Virus record (IMG/VR): IMGVR_UViG_3300042463_000086
Location: 1-24,421 of that record
From: a virus
Strand: one strand, 5' to 3'
DNA: 24,421 nt
The stretch's first letter is position 1; every line of letters begins with the position of its first letter. This document shows, piece after piece, positions 1 through 9,067 of the stretch. Position numbers and translations under genes: made by a program. The notes under the pieces were generated by a model, which saw only the letters and a program-made list of their open reading frames with translations, searched no databases and was not told the origin of the DNA.

Positions 1-1373
1 TCAAAGATAATGAATGAGTAAGAAGATAATGGGAAACCATCAATGATTGGGTTCTCAATATCATTTGTATGAACATTGTCAAATGCTGGGTTAAGAACAA
101 ACTTAACATTTGCCAAGAATGGGATTACATATGAAGTATATGCAAAACCAAAGTTCAAGTCCATACCTTTACCAGTGATTGCACCGATGTCAGCAGCCTG
201 GATAAGAAGACCAGAAGAGATAGCCTCTTGTTTGATAGCCTCATTAACCATACGCATACCACCCATACCAGTTTGTACAACTAGGCTACGTTTTGGATCT
301 GGACCTTGGAATTCAACTTTACCATTGAAGAAGTTGTAGATCTCAGAACGGAACAAGTCAAGTGTGAAGTTATTTTTGTTGTATACTCTTTTGAATGAGT
401 TATCCAACTGCTTCCAAAGACCCACAGACAATCTAACATCATCTGGACCATCTTGACGAACTCTACCACCATGACCCCACATTAAGTAAGTCTCAATGTC
501 AGTTGCAATTTTGCTCAAGTGAGCTGCTTCCATGTTTGTTAAGAAAGTACGTGACAAGTTACCATTGTCAAATGCTTTTTTAACAGAGTCTTTACCCATT
601 ACTTTAACCATGTCTTCCAAAGAAGTGATTGATGGATCCATAGTTTTGTCAAATGATCTCCAGATCTCAGTTACAGGAACTGAACCATCTGCATTCATTC
701 CACCTTTGATCATCAAGTCAGCACGGCTAGAGATAGAATAGTGAACGTGAGCTTCTGCACCACCTACGTAGTTGTAGAACTCACGGAAACCTGCATTAGT
801 GATGATGTCAGAGAATCTCTCACCATACTCACCACGTGCAGAACCTTTACGGAATACTTTAGTACCGTTAGCTAAGTACTTGTCATCAAGATATTTATAG
901 TTATCATTGTTTACAAGTTGAACAGTATAGATAAAGCCATCACCTAATGGAAGAATATCTTCTTGTGTGATGTACATCTCAACACCATTGTATTTGTCAT
1001 AAGTGATGATATCACCATGTCCAAATTCTCTTTTGTTAAGTTTGATGCGGAATGTAGTACCATCAATACCTTTGTAGTTATTGCTTGGTTCAATATCCTC
1101 AACAATGTAAGGAAGGTCAATAGAAACCGGAGTTTGCCATCTGTATTCCCCACGTGCGTTATCTACCATGATAACATTTTTGCCACCAAATGAAGACATC
1201 TGATAAAGAGGCATTTCAACTTTTTGAGCCATAGCCCATAGATCCACTGGACCAAGGTCCATTGGCTCTGCATCTTTCAGCATATTCACCAAGTGGTAAG
1301 AATCCACATGGGAACTTGCATTGTAAGCGGTATCCCTGAGGAATATACCATTGTTCATTACTGGAGTTGCCAT
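1..1373 (-). CDS. Major capsid protein, C-terminus beyond window edge
   Basis: An open frame runs from ATG at 1373 to position 1 without a stop, giving about 457 residues. It begins MATPVMNNGIFLRDTAYN and the 3' end lies outside the window. It has no signal peptide, membrane segment or low-complexity region and looks like a globular alpha/beta protein, as expected of an HK97-fold capsid subunit. The assignment rests mainly on position: it follows terminase, portal and a scaffold-like protein in the standard tailed-phage order, 27 nt after the scaffold stop. The size visible so far fits the roughly 450-520 residue capsid proteins of Bacteroidota phages. The leader is AT-rich with no Shine-Dalgarno site. 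No capsid motif is diagnostic by eye, so another virion protein is possible but less likely. Confidence 0.75.
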   Translation of the reverse strand, partial: MATPVMNNGIFLRDTAYNASSHVDSYHLVNMLKDAEPMDLGPVDLWAMAQKVEMPLYQMSSFGGKNVIMVDNARGEYRWQTPVSIDLPYIVEDIEPSNNYKGIDGTTFRIKLNKREFGHGDIITYDKYNGVEMYITQEDILPLGDGFIYTVQLVNNDNYKYLDDKYLANGTKVFRKGSARGEYGERFSDIITNAGFREFYNYVGGAEAHVHYSISSRADLMIKGGMNADGSVPVTEIWRSFDKTMDPSITSLEDMVKVMGKDSVKKAFDNGNLSRTFLTNMEAAHLSKIATDIETYLMWGHGGRVRQDGPDDVRLSVGLWKQLDNSFKRVYNKNNFTLDLFRSEIYNFFNGKVEFQGPDPKRSLVVQTGMGGMRMVNEAIKQEAISSGLLIQAADIGAITGKGMDLNFGFAYTSYVIPFLANVKFVLNPAFDNVHTNDIENPIIDGFPLSSYSFIIF

Positions 1374-1400
1374 TGTATATATTTATTTAAATGTTACTAA

Positions 1401-2663
1401 TTAAAATCTCTTGAACAGATTGTTCTGTCTTGAGATGGTTCTTTGCGGTTTATTACCCGCTCTTCTTGGTTCATCAGACTCCTGTATTGAAGAAGAAGTA
1501 ATTTTTCTTGCCTCTTCTGTTTTAAGTTGTCTAACTGTTTTCTCTACAGCTGCCTTAGAACCTTGTTCTTTAATTCTACCTTTGTATCCTTCTGGATCAG
1601 AAAGTAACCAAAGAGCTTCTGAAATTAAATCATGTCTTGGTTCTACAAACTGATACTTCTCTAGAAGATGTCCTAATAGATTAGTTTGTCTTCCGGAGAT
1701 AGATGGATAACTTGGTTGTACTAGTCCTGAGTATAACATACTCTGAGTTTTCTTATCAAGTTTAATTCCATTTAGTTCTCCTGAAACAAGAGTGTTGTAT
1801 ACATTCTCAGTATATACTCTTGCTTGTTGAGCTTGTTGTTCTTTTTTGTGCTCTTGTTCTGCAAGTTTTCTAGCTACTACTTCTTCTTGCATTCTGTCTA
1901 ACTTTGGTTTAAACTGATTAGCTTTCTGCTCTAGTTTACCCATATCAGCCCAGTCATTGATCTCTGCTTCAATTTCTTCCGGAGAACCAAATCTTGTAGC
2001 ATATAAGTATTGTCTTGCAATCTCTGCTTGATCATACTCATTAGTTGGATCAAGATCAATTACTTCTTCTACCTCTGCTAGAGTTCTAAAAAGAGCTTTT
2101 AAATCTGTACCACCATCAGCTACATATTTAGCTGCTACTTGAAGTTCTTCAGGAAGAGATTGAAAGAACTCTCTTGGAGTATCTTGTCTAATTTTATTCT
2201 CTCTTTCTTGGAAGTTAGCTTCAAATAGTTCTCTAAAGTCTTTAGTAGTATATTCTTCTAATGGTTTGTCATCATCAAAGGGAATAAGTGTACCTTCTTC
2301 AATCATCTTTAGAGCTAACTCAGAAAGACCAGACTTATCTACTTTAGGTCTTCCTTTGTTACCAGTTTCTTCTTCTTGACTAATCATGTCATCAAGTTGA
2401 GCAATTGCTTCATCAACTTGTTTTGCAGATACTGGTGCAGGTGCATCAGAACTATCATCTGTTTTGTCAAGGAACGTGGTGTCTAAATCCTGTGGTTTTG
2501 AAAACACAGACTTTGGACTATCATCTGAACTATCATTATCTGAGGGTAACATTACGTTTTCTGCCCCAGGCATTCCAAATAGTTCATCAATGTTTACATC
2601 TACCTGACCTACCGTTGTAGAGTCTTGGACCTGATCTTCAGGTTTTTTGTTGGTTTCTTCCAT
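1401..2663 (-). CDS. Scaffold-like capsid assembly protein
   Basis: This 420-residue protein starts at ATG 2663. Residues 1-100 are acidic, rich in Ser, Asp and Pro and probably disordered. The remainder is strongly helical and charged, with a likely coiled coil around residues 240-300 (Glu, Lys and Gln runs). The tail is basic and ends RTISRQNNLFKRF. That architecture, and the place between portal and capsid, is typical of a scaffolding protein that forms the procapsid core and binds the shell through a basic C-terminus. I see no protease motif, so a scaffold-protease fusion is not supported. The upstream gap of about 95 nt carries a promoter-like motif, so this gene and the capsid gene may also be transcribed apart from the portal. 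The role is inferred from composition and position. Confidence 0.65.
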   Translation of the reverse strand: MEETNKKPEDQVQDSTTVGQVDVNIDELFGMPGAENVMLPSDNDSSDDSPKSVFSKPQDLDTTFLDKTDDSSDAPAPVSAKQVDEAIAQLDDMISQEEETGNKGRPKVDKSGLSELALKMIEEGTLIPFDDDKPLEEYTTKDFRELFEANFQERENKIRQDTPREFFQSLPEELQVAAKYVADGGTDLKALFRTLAEVEEVIDLDPTNEYDQAEIARQYLYATRFGSPEEIEAEINDWADMGKLEQKANQFKPKLDRMQEEVVARKLAEQEHKKEQQAQQARVYTENVYNTLVSGELNGIKLDKKTQSMLYSGLVQPSYPSISGRQTNLLGHLLEKYQFVEPRHDLISEALWLLSDPEGYKGRIKEQGSKAAVEKTVRQLKTEEARKITSSSIQESDEPRRAGNKPQRTISRQNNLFKRF

Positions 2664-2683
2664 TACTGTTGGTTTTGTTTATA

Positions 2684-2697
2684 ATTTAATATACAAA
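2684..2697 (-). promoter_or_regulatory. Putative promoter upstream of scaffold gene
   Basis: Read on the minus strand, the motif is TTTGTATATTAAAT. It shares the GTATATT core of the other intergenic motifs here and lies about 21-34 nt upstream of the scaffold ATG. The 12-nt leader AAAACCAACAGT at 2665-2676 follows and is repeated before the 13818-16034 gene. TATATTAA matches the Bacteroidota -7 element TAnnTTTG only partly. Portal-scaffold is one of the few real gaps in this half of the window. Confidence 0.45.
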
Positions 2698-2758
2698 TTA
2701 AACTTCAAATATTTAAAATAGGAATGATAATTTTTTGGACTATATAGCTAGCCATTAT

Positions 2759-5503
2759 CTATTTCTTTTCAGAAGATTTTTTATCAAATCTATTTTTATT
2801 TTCTCTTGCTACTTGTAGTTGTTTATCTGCTATTTCTTTCTGAGTTTGTAACTTCTGTCTCTCAAGATCCATCTTCTGAGATTGTCTCATGTTTTCATTA
2901 GATTGTTTCTCTCTTTGAAGATCTGTTTGTTGTTGATATTGTTCAGACTGTCTGATGTCTTTCATAGCATCTTCATAGTCAGATTGCATGTTCTTGTTTA
3001 CATCAACCATAGAACCATAACCAGCTGCTCTAATTTCTGCAACCAAGATATCTCTTTGTCTATCTTTTTCTTTCTCCATAGCTTGAGCATCAAGTTTCAT
3101 CTTCTCAATTTGTTGTTGAGACTGAATTTGTTGTTGCTGCATTTCTTGTTGCTGTTGCATTTCTTGTTGTTTCTGAGCTTGTTGTTTTTCTTCAGAATCT
3201 TTAAGTGCTGTACTAAGTTCAGCTACAGATTCAGATTGAACAACTTTACCTAGATCATAGATAGATGCACCAGTAGTATTGTTTTGCATAGCCATTGATT
3301 TTAACTGTTCAAGAACAGCTCTATGGTTTGCAGTAGTGCTACAGAAAATATTAAGATCTCTCATTAAGAGATCAGTACCATTAATTTCAAAGTTTACTTT
3401 TTCATCTGCACCTGTAATATATGTAAGTCTTGCAGATGGTTTAGTTGAGTTATAATACTGAGCTAGGTCTGTACGCATTTGGTGTACTCTAGGCATTAGA
3501 TAATCACAGTGTTGGATAAAGAATATCTCTGTCTGTGCATAAGATGCAGCAGCAGCTTGTTCTACTCCAGTAGCAGTCATCTGAGATAACTGTTGTCCCA
3601 TTCTTTGTGGGTTAACACCAATTACTTCATATGCTTGTTGCTTAAAGTGATTAGCCAACTGAATTCTTGACATTAATCTTTCTGTCTGAGCTAGATCTAG
3701 TTTCTGGAAATGCTGGAAGTTTAATGCATTCTCTGTATTTGTAATAGAAGTATCAAGAGGAAGAATCTGGAAGTTCTTCATTGCCACATATGCATTAGCA
3801 TAGTTACCCTTACCCCAGTCTTCACCAAGTGAGTGTTTAGGTAAAGTATTTTGGTCAAGCATGATTACAGTACCAAGTTCATCTACTAAGATATCTGCAA
3901 TCTGATTATTTACAATGTTGTATCCAATCTGGTATGGTTTCATTAAGTCAATGAGAGCAGTAGACTTAGTATTTCTATCTGAGAATACGGAACCTTCTAC
4001 TGGTAGTTTACAACCATACAATGAGTTATCACCTTTAAACTGGAACTTAAGTGGACCAATATGGTTATTCTGTATACCAATATAAATTGGAGAGAATCCA
4101 CCAGGATTATTCATACCCCAGAATGAAGGTAAGTTTGGACCAATCTTAATACCACCCCAAACTTCATTTACCCAGATCCAGTCAATATGTTCTCCAAAGA
4201 TTACATTATCTCTTGTCTTATTCTTAAAGAGTCTTGTATCATATACTGGTTTGTCAATTACTTTATAAGCTTCAGTAACAATTTCAGTTAATACTTCTCC
4301 TGTATCAGTTACTTTAGTTAGGTGTCCAACTTTTCTCTGAGACTTCCAATAACCTGTTGTTACTCTAAGTAAGAATGCTGTACCTTGATCAAAGTAGTCT
4401 TCTCCTTGTGATAAGATCTGGTTTATAATATCACCTGACTGAAGTACCGAACCTGCTACAGCAGAAGTATATTGTCTATATGCAAGTGATGGCATATTGG
4501 TATTCCAGTCATGAGTTTTGGTAGCATCATAGAATGCACCATCATTCTGTAGTCCACCAATATTATAACCTGCAGATCTAATAGGATAAATTGCTTCAAG
4601 TGCCTCAAGTTGTTCTTCTGTCATGATATATCCATACTTATCAATAACATCAGATACAGTGAGCATGTCAATCTTACCTACCCAGTTACCTTGAGAAATA
4701 TATCTTGCATCTGGAGATTTGTGATAAAATACAACAGCAGGATTCCAAAGTTCTACTTCATAATCATCTTCCATCATATGGAAATGCCAGAACTCTCTAT
4801 CTGTAATGAGCATATCACGGAAGCCTCTTTCTTCAAGTTCATCCATTCTAAATCTCTCAACATCTACTTTATGTTGGTGGGTTGCCCATTCTTCAACCAT
4901 TGATCTATAACTCTTTTTAAAGAATTGTTCAATTTCAGGAAGTGTTTTAAGTTTTTCTGGAGCAAGTTCTGCTTGTGCTTCTTCTGATTCTGGATCTAAA
5001 CCCTGCTCAATAAGAGCAGTAACAATCTTCATCTGAGCATCAGCCATAAGAGCATCTTCTACCATCTGTCTTTTTTGCTCAAGCATCTCATTATATGAAT
5101 GCTCATCAATAGCTCTATATGTAAGCTTAGTAGATCTCTTAGCAAATTCAGCTACAAGAACATTAACAACATTTGGAATAATGGGATAGAACTTTAGTTC
5201 TAGTACTGAGGGATCATCTTTAGTAAGTAGCTCTACAACATCTTTGTACTCATTGTTCTCTTCTATAATATAGTCAGTTCTATCAATGATACCCTTTGCA
5301 AGTTTGTAGTTCTTCATTAACTTGCGGGCATTTCTACGGATTTGTTTTAGACCGTTCCATTCTAACCAGTCTAAGTTCCAGGCTGCCCACTCATCGTCCT
5401 TCTCTTTCTCAGGTACGAACTGAAGTGGTTGCATAACACTACCAAGTCTGTTTTGCTCAACCTTAGCACCCTTTTTTAATTGTAAAGCATTATATACCTG
5501 CAT
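2759..5503 (-). CDS. Portal protein with long Gln-rich C-terminus
   Basis: This 914-residue protein is encoded 5 nt after the terminase stop, the usual place for the dodecameric portal through which DNA is packaged. Residues 1-120 contain a helical segment (LDWLEWNGLKQIRRNARKL) and a stretch around FYPIIPNVVNVLVAEFAKR, like the N-terminal region of portals from large Bacteroidota phages. The central part is mixed alpha/beta with many aromatic residues. From about residue 770 to the end (DNA roughly 2759-3196) the protein becomes a charged, Gln-rich helix with runs such as EMQQQQEMQQQQ and is probably a long coiled coil. At 914 residues it is longer than most portals (about 450-800), and that tail accounts for much of the excess. 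The start is the only ATG that fits the tight spacing. Confidence 0.8.
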   Translation of the reverse strand: MQVYNALQLKKGAKVEQNRLGSVMQPLQFVPEKEKDDEWAAWNLDWLEWNGLKQIRRNARKLMKNYKLAKGIIDRTDYIIEENNEYKDVVELLTKDDPSVLELKFYPIIPNVVNVLVAEFAKRSTKLTYRAIDEHSYNEMLEQKRQMVEDALMADAQMKIVTALIEQGLDPESEEAQAELAPEKLKTLPEIEQFFKKSYRSMVEEWATHQHKVDVERFRMDELEERGFRDMLITDREFWHFHMMEDDYEVELWNPAVVFYHKSPDARYISQGNWVGKIDMLTVSDVIDKYGYIMTEEQLEALEAIYPIRSAGYNIGGLQNDGAFYDATKTHDWNTNMPSLAYRQYTSAVAGSVLQSGDIINQILSQGEDYFDQGTAFLLRVTTGYWKSQRKVGHLTKVTDTGEVLTEIVTEAYKVIDKPVYDTRLFKNKTRDNVIFGEHIDWIWVNEVWGGIKIGPNLPSFWGMNNPGGFSPIYIGIQNNHIGPLKFQFKGDNSLYGCKLPVEGSVFSDRNTKSTALIDLMKPYQIGYNIVNNQIADILVDELGTVIMLDQNTLPKHSLGEDWGKGNYANAYVAMKNFQILPLDTSITNTENALNFQHFQKLDLAQTERLMSRIQLANHFKQQAYEVIGVNPQRMGQQLSQMTATGVEQAAAASYAQTEIFFIQHCDYLMPRVHQMRTDLAQYYNSTKPSARLTYITGADEKVNFEINGTDLLMRDLNIFCSTTANHRAVLEQLKSMAMQNNTTGASIYDLGKVVQSESVAELSTALKDSEEKQQAQKQQEMQQQQEMQQQQIQSQQQIEKMKLDAQAMEKEKDRQRDILVAEIRAAGYGSMVDVNKNMQSDYEDAMKDIRQSEQYQQQTDLQREKQSNENMRQSQKMDLERQKLQTQKEIADKQLQVARENKNRFDKKSSEKK

Positions 5504-5508
5504 ATCTA

Positions 5509-7716
5509 CTATTTAAAGTTTTTAAAAGCTGACTTATTAAAAACTTGCCCATTAATAACTTTAGACCCCTGTCCCATATGACGGAACGGGGTTCTATTTA
5601 ATTTAAACAAATTATTTGACTTTTGCAAGTTTTTAGAAGCATCATCCATGATAACTCTCTTAGAGTAACCTCTGTTAGCTTGCTGTATTCTCATGAATGC
5701 AACTAGGGCTGCAAATGAAACAAGTCTATCCACGTTGACACCATCTGCATATTCTTGCATTTCTTTAAGCAACATAGGATCTGGAATACGTTCTATTCCG
5801 TACTTAGTCCGTACAATAGTACCATCTGTTTTAGTTTCTACATCTAGTTCTTCTTTACAGTACTCAATAGTATAACTTAACAAGTGTGCTTTAAATAATG
5901 TGCCTGTGTTTTTCCAACCATACTCCTGGAATACATTAGCATTTGCACCAAGATCTTTTAAGAACATGATCTGACTCTTAGGTACAAGATACCTCTGTTT
6001 CTTTCTGGATATCATGTACTGGATAAATAATGAGATGTTATTCTCAATTACTGTCCAGGCATTGTACCACTCTATAATTAACTCTAGTCTTTGGTGAGTC
6101 TTGTTAATATCATCAAATCTACCACACCAAGCAGCTACAATCTTATCTGGTTCTATGTATGTTTCTGTTTCTCCCATAGTAACTTTAGTTACTTCTACAG
6201 GAGCTTTCATAATATAAATAGAGCAGAGTGATTCTGATGTTGTAGTCTTACCTTCTGACACGGGGTCAATAGAAGCATAGTACTGACCAAATGTAGGATC
6301 TTTAATTGGTCTCTCCCATACTACAAGTGTTCCAGTTTTATCTTCTAGCTTCTTAGATACCGGAAACTCTTTAATAGGTTGTTTATCTGTAGATCTCACA
6401 GTAATTTTACCAGTATCATCAGTAAAGATATCTAAGAACTCATAAGCATATTCTTTCTCTTCAATTCTTCTCTGCTGTGCAGCAACCAAGTGAGTAGGAA
6501 ATAAAGATACAGATCTATGTGCAAATGCTTCTCTAATATTTCTTGGGTGCTGAGATATCCTAAGTTGGTAATCTTCTGGATTAAGTTCTTTCTTCCACTG
6601 CTCAAACTGTCTATCTAAAGCTTCTAGAGCTTCAGCTACAAGAGAGTTACCAAAGTCATCAATATAGGGAGGCATTGACCATTGCTCAGGAATAAACAAT
6701 CCTGACAAACCAGTAGTACCTTTTTCATCAATAAGATCAGTTTCAACTGCATAAATATCTTTTGAAAGTGGATTCAAGATCATGTCTCTTAGTGGTTCAC
6801 ACTGAGACAAGTCACCCACAGATCCGGCTGCAATAAACATACCTGTAGTAACCATACCTGATCTCATGGCTGGACGCATATACTCATATGTCTGATCCAT
6901 CTTTGGAGCAATACCTGCCTCCTCATGGAAGAAGTATTTTACTGGACCCCCTACACCATTTGTTGGATCTTTCTCAAATGACATACCTTGTATAGTACCC
7001 TTGAGACCAACTTCTGTTTTTCTATCTCCTTTTCTTACCTCAATCTTCTGTTGCCACATCATTACCTTGTCTGGAGACATAGGTCTATACCATGCTGTAT
7101 GCTCATTTAAGAATGCTGCATATTCTTGTAAGAACTTCCATGAACCTTTCTCATTTATATAATCCTTAAGTGATGCACCAATCTTGAGAGTAACTCCGGG
7201 TTCAAACCATTGCTGGTTTATAAGTTTACCCATATGGTAGTATGAAGATGCAATCTGACGTTTCTTTAGAATACCTACATGTTTATAGTTTAACTCTGCT
7301 AGTAGTTCATAAAGAGCCATGTGATACTGTGCATCCCTGATTTTTGCAAAGTCAAACTTTTGTTGTTCCTTATCAAAGATTGGTAAGAAGTTTAGCCACA
7401 TGTAGTACTCTCTTGCAAGAAACCATGTGTTAGTACTATCTTTTACAATAATACCTTTTCTACATTTTTGCTTTTGGTCATCCCAATAGTTTACAAAGTC
7501 CTTAGACTTAAAGGGGGCTGTGCAATATACTCCATCACTTCTAAACTTGTTGGACTCTGATATAAATATCTGATTAGTAGTGTCGTTGAAGCCGTACTTA
7601 CCAGGTTCCTTGAAAACTCCAAATATGAAGTTGCTGAAGTCCTCTCTGGAGTCAAAGTTTGTGGTTGTCCATTGTCCGTTATCATAGGTTGGTATGTCTT
7701 GATAGATTTCACTCAT
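5509..7716 (-). CDS. Terminase large subunit (TerL)
   Basis: This 735-residue DNA-packaging motor combines an N-terminal ATPase with a C-terminal RNase H-like nuclease. The ATPase shows a divergent Walker A at about residues 148-160 (GILKKRQIASSYY) and a Walker B YFFHEEAG at 261-268, where His-Glu-Glu replaces the usual Asp-Glu. The nuclease acidic residues are visible as D484 in YYASIDPVSEGKTT, E558 in TVIENN and D663 in NVDRLVSFAAL. The length fits the large terminases of Bacteroidota phages. The gene lies 2 nt after the TerS-candidate stop and 5 nt before the portal start, so all three are probably co-transcribed. The C-terminal 50 residues are basic and flexible, with NNLFK also seen at the scaffold C-terminus. 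Confidence 0.93.
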   Translation of the reverse strand: MSEIYQDIPTYDNGQWTTTNFDSREDFSNFIFGVFKEPGKYGFNDTTNQIFISESNKFRSDGVYCTAPFKSKDFVNYWDDQKQKCRKGIIVKDSTNTWFLAREYYMWLNFLPIFDKEQQKFDFAKIRDAQYHMALYELLAELNYKHVGILKKRQIASSYYHMGKLINQQWFEPGVTLKIGASLKDYINEKGSWKFLQEYAAFLNEHTAWYRPMSPDKVMMWQQKIEVRKGDRKTEVGLKGTIQGMSFEKDPTNGVGGPVKYFFHEEAGIAPKMDQTYEYMRPAMRSGMVTTGMFIAAGSVGDLSQCEPLRDMILNPLSKDIYAVETDLIDEKGTTGLSGLFIPEQWSMPPYIDDFGNSLVAEALEALDRQFEQWKKELNPEDYQLRISQHPRNIREAFAHRSVSLFPTHLVAAQQRRIEEKEYAYEFLDIFTDDTGKITVRSTDKQPIKEFPVSKKLEDKTGTLVVWERPIKDPTFGQYYASIDPVSEGKTTTSESLCSIYIMKAPVEVTKVTMGETETYIEPDKIVAAWCGRFDDINKTHQRLELIIEWYNAWTVIENNISLFIQYMISRKKQRYLVPKSQIMFLKDLGANANVFQEYGWKNTGTLFKAHLLSYTIEYCKEELDVETKTDGTIVRTKYGIERIPDPMLLKEMQEYADGVNVDRLVSFAALVAFMRIQQANRGYSKRVIMDDASKNLQKSNNLFKLNRTPFRHMGQGSKVINGQVFNKSAFKNFK

Positions 7717-7718
7717 AG

Positions 7719-8234
7719 TTATTGGTCATATGCCATTCCGATTCCACCTCTTACTTTACTAGATTGTTCATCCTGAAGATCTTTATAGACTCCTTTAAAT
7801 GATGCTCTAATCTGATCAAAGTTTTTGGCTGCAGCTACTAATGAATTAATATTTCCATCTCTACCTGCAGTAATCTGGGTAGTTTCCATATATCTAGCTA
7901 ATCTATCTAACATAGATGCCATACCTTTGTATGCTCTAGATGTAGGAGTCTCATACATTCTCTGGCAGAATAAGAGAGCTGTATGTATATCATCATCCTC
8001 TGTAGAGAATTCTGCTTCTATCTCTTTTAATATAATATGTTCTTTATCTACTTCTGGAGTATGAAAAAAAGGATTCATATCCGGGTTAGGACATGTCATA
8101 TAGAAGAGATATAGATACACTTTAAGATAATCATCTGGATAGTTATCCATGACATCTTTAAGTGCTTTAAGTGTATAACAATGTTCTGTAGGAATTACTT
8201 TACCATTCTGAACATCAAATAGTCTTACAATCAT
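7719..8234 (-). CDS. Helical protein upstream of TerL, small terminase candidate
   Basis: This 171-residue soluble protein starts at ATG 8234, with a 4-nt ATGA overlap with the upstream nuclease gene. Residues 20-60 are helical. A hydrophilic stretch of helices follows from about 85 to 160 (SRAYKGMASMLDRLARYMETT, then NINSLVAAAKNFDQIRASF). There is no membrane segment and no recognisable catalytic motif. Small terminase subunits are short helical DNA-binding oligomers encoded directly before TerL, so the position and fold type make TerS the best guess, though no helix-turn-helix is evident by eye. It could equally be a conserved virion or packaging accessory of this phage group. Confidence 0.4.
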   Translation of the reverse strand: MIVRLFDVQNGKVIPTEHCYTLKALKDVMDNYPDDYLKVYLYLFYMTCPNPDMNPFFHTPEVDKEHIILKEIEAEFSTEDDDIHTALLFCQRMYETPTSRAYKGMASMLDRLARYMETTQITAGRDGNINSLVAAAKNFDQIRASFKGVYKDLQDEQSSKVRGGIGMAYDQ

Positions 8235-9067
8235 TTCTTTTTAATTAAGTGTGGGAACTCTTTCATAAAGTTAATTATTGAAATGACTTCATCATATAAA
8301 TAAGGTACCGGCATCTGAATAACTTCTTTAACAATAGGTTCACCATTTGCATCTAGTTTAGATATTGGATAACCATATTTATCTTCACCATCTACTTCAA
8401 ATGTAATATGATGTATAAATATCTTTCCAGCTTGTAATTTAGGGTTGTGCTTTAATATAATATACATATAAACACTCAACTGTAAAGCATAGTGGTTAAA
8501 GTTGCAATCATCTAAATGCTGCACTGGATCAAGCATTTTCTCTGACATACCTTCCCAGTTCTTGAAAGATTCTGTTTTGATTTCCTTATTAGTTTTGTAG
8601 TCAATAATATTAACTCTACCATTGACTACTTCAACTAAATCTGATTGGCCACACAAGCCTGCTGACTTGAGATAGACCATATGTTCAGGATATATGCCTG
8701 GTTCTAATTTTTGTAGGGGTGCTATTTTTAAACCATTCTCTCCTTCATAGGGTTTAAATACTGGTACTGTTACCCCTTCTCTTTCTATAGAAGCAAATGA
8801 ACATAAGTCAGATTCTCTTTGGTTATGATAGAATGTACCAAGTGTAGTAGCTCTGGTAGCTTCATTATCCCATATCTGCACAATAAGCTTGGGTTCTACA
8901 CCATACCATTTTGATCTCTTGCTTTTAGTTACTCTCTCTGCTACTTTTTTTGCATCAAAAGGTTTCTTTAAACTTGAGATTAATGTTGTTACACTAGTCC
9001 ATTTGATCTGATCATTTGGATCTACACTAACATAACTGTGATCATCTGCGTTAAATACTATGCTCAT
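8231..9067 (-). CDS. PD-(D/E)XK exonuclease (RecB/Cas4-like)
   Basis: This 278-residue protein carries the ordered motifs of the RecB/Cas4 branch of PD-(D/E)XK nucleases. GTFYH lies at residues 77-81 (the early His region), D143 in GQSDLV, D156 and K158 in NIIDYKTNK (the catalytic D-x-K core), and Q196...Y200 in LQLSVY (the QxxxY motif). The four-cysteine iron-sulfur cluster of Cas4 and AddB is absent. Such phage enzymes degrade or trim DNA during recombination, replication or processing of genome ends. The overlaps with its neighbours (ATGA on both sides) and the place just before TerS/TerL suggest a role in late DNA processing or packaging, but that is inference. The nuclease assignment is strong; the substrate is unknown. 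Confidence 0.82.
   Translation of the reverse strand: MSIVFNADDHSYVSVDPNDQIKWTSVTTLISSLKKPFDAKKVAERVTKSKRSKWYGVEPKLIVQIWDNEATRATTLGTFYHNQRESDLCSFASIEREGVTVPVFKPYEGENGLKIAPLQKLEPGIYPEHMVYLKSAGLCGQSDLVEVVNGRVNIIDYKTNKEIKTESFKNWEGMSEKMLDPVQHLDDCNFNHYALQLSVYMYIILKHNPKLQAGKIFIHHITFEVDGEDKYGYPISKLDANGEPIVKEVIQMPVPYLYDEVISIINFMKEFPHLIKKK

Noticed and set aside
2882-3253. Plus-strand open frame of 123 codons rich in leucine
   Set aside because: It is the antisense of the Gln-rich portal tail, where CAG/CAA codons read as Leu. Its neighbours give it no start signal or context.
7491-7712. Overlapping minus-strand frame of 73 codons inside the TerL N-terminus
   Set aside because: It lies within the well-supported TerL frame and has no composition or motif of its own.
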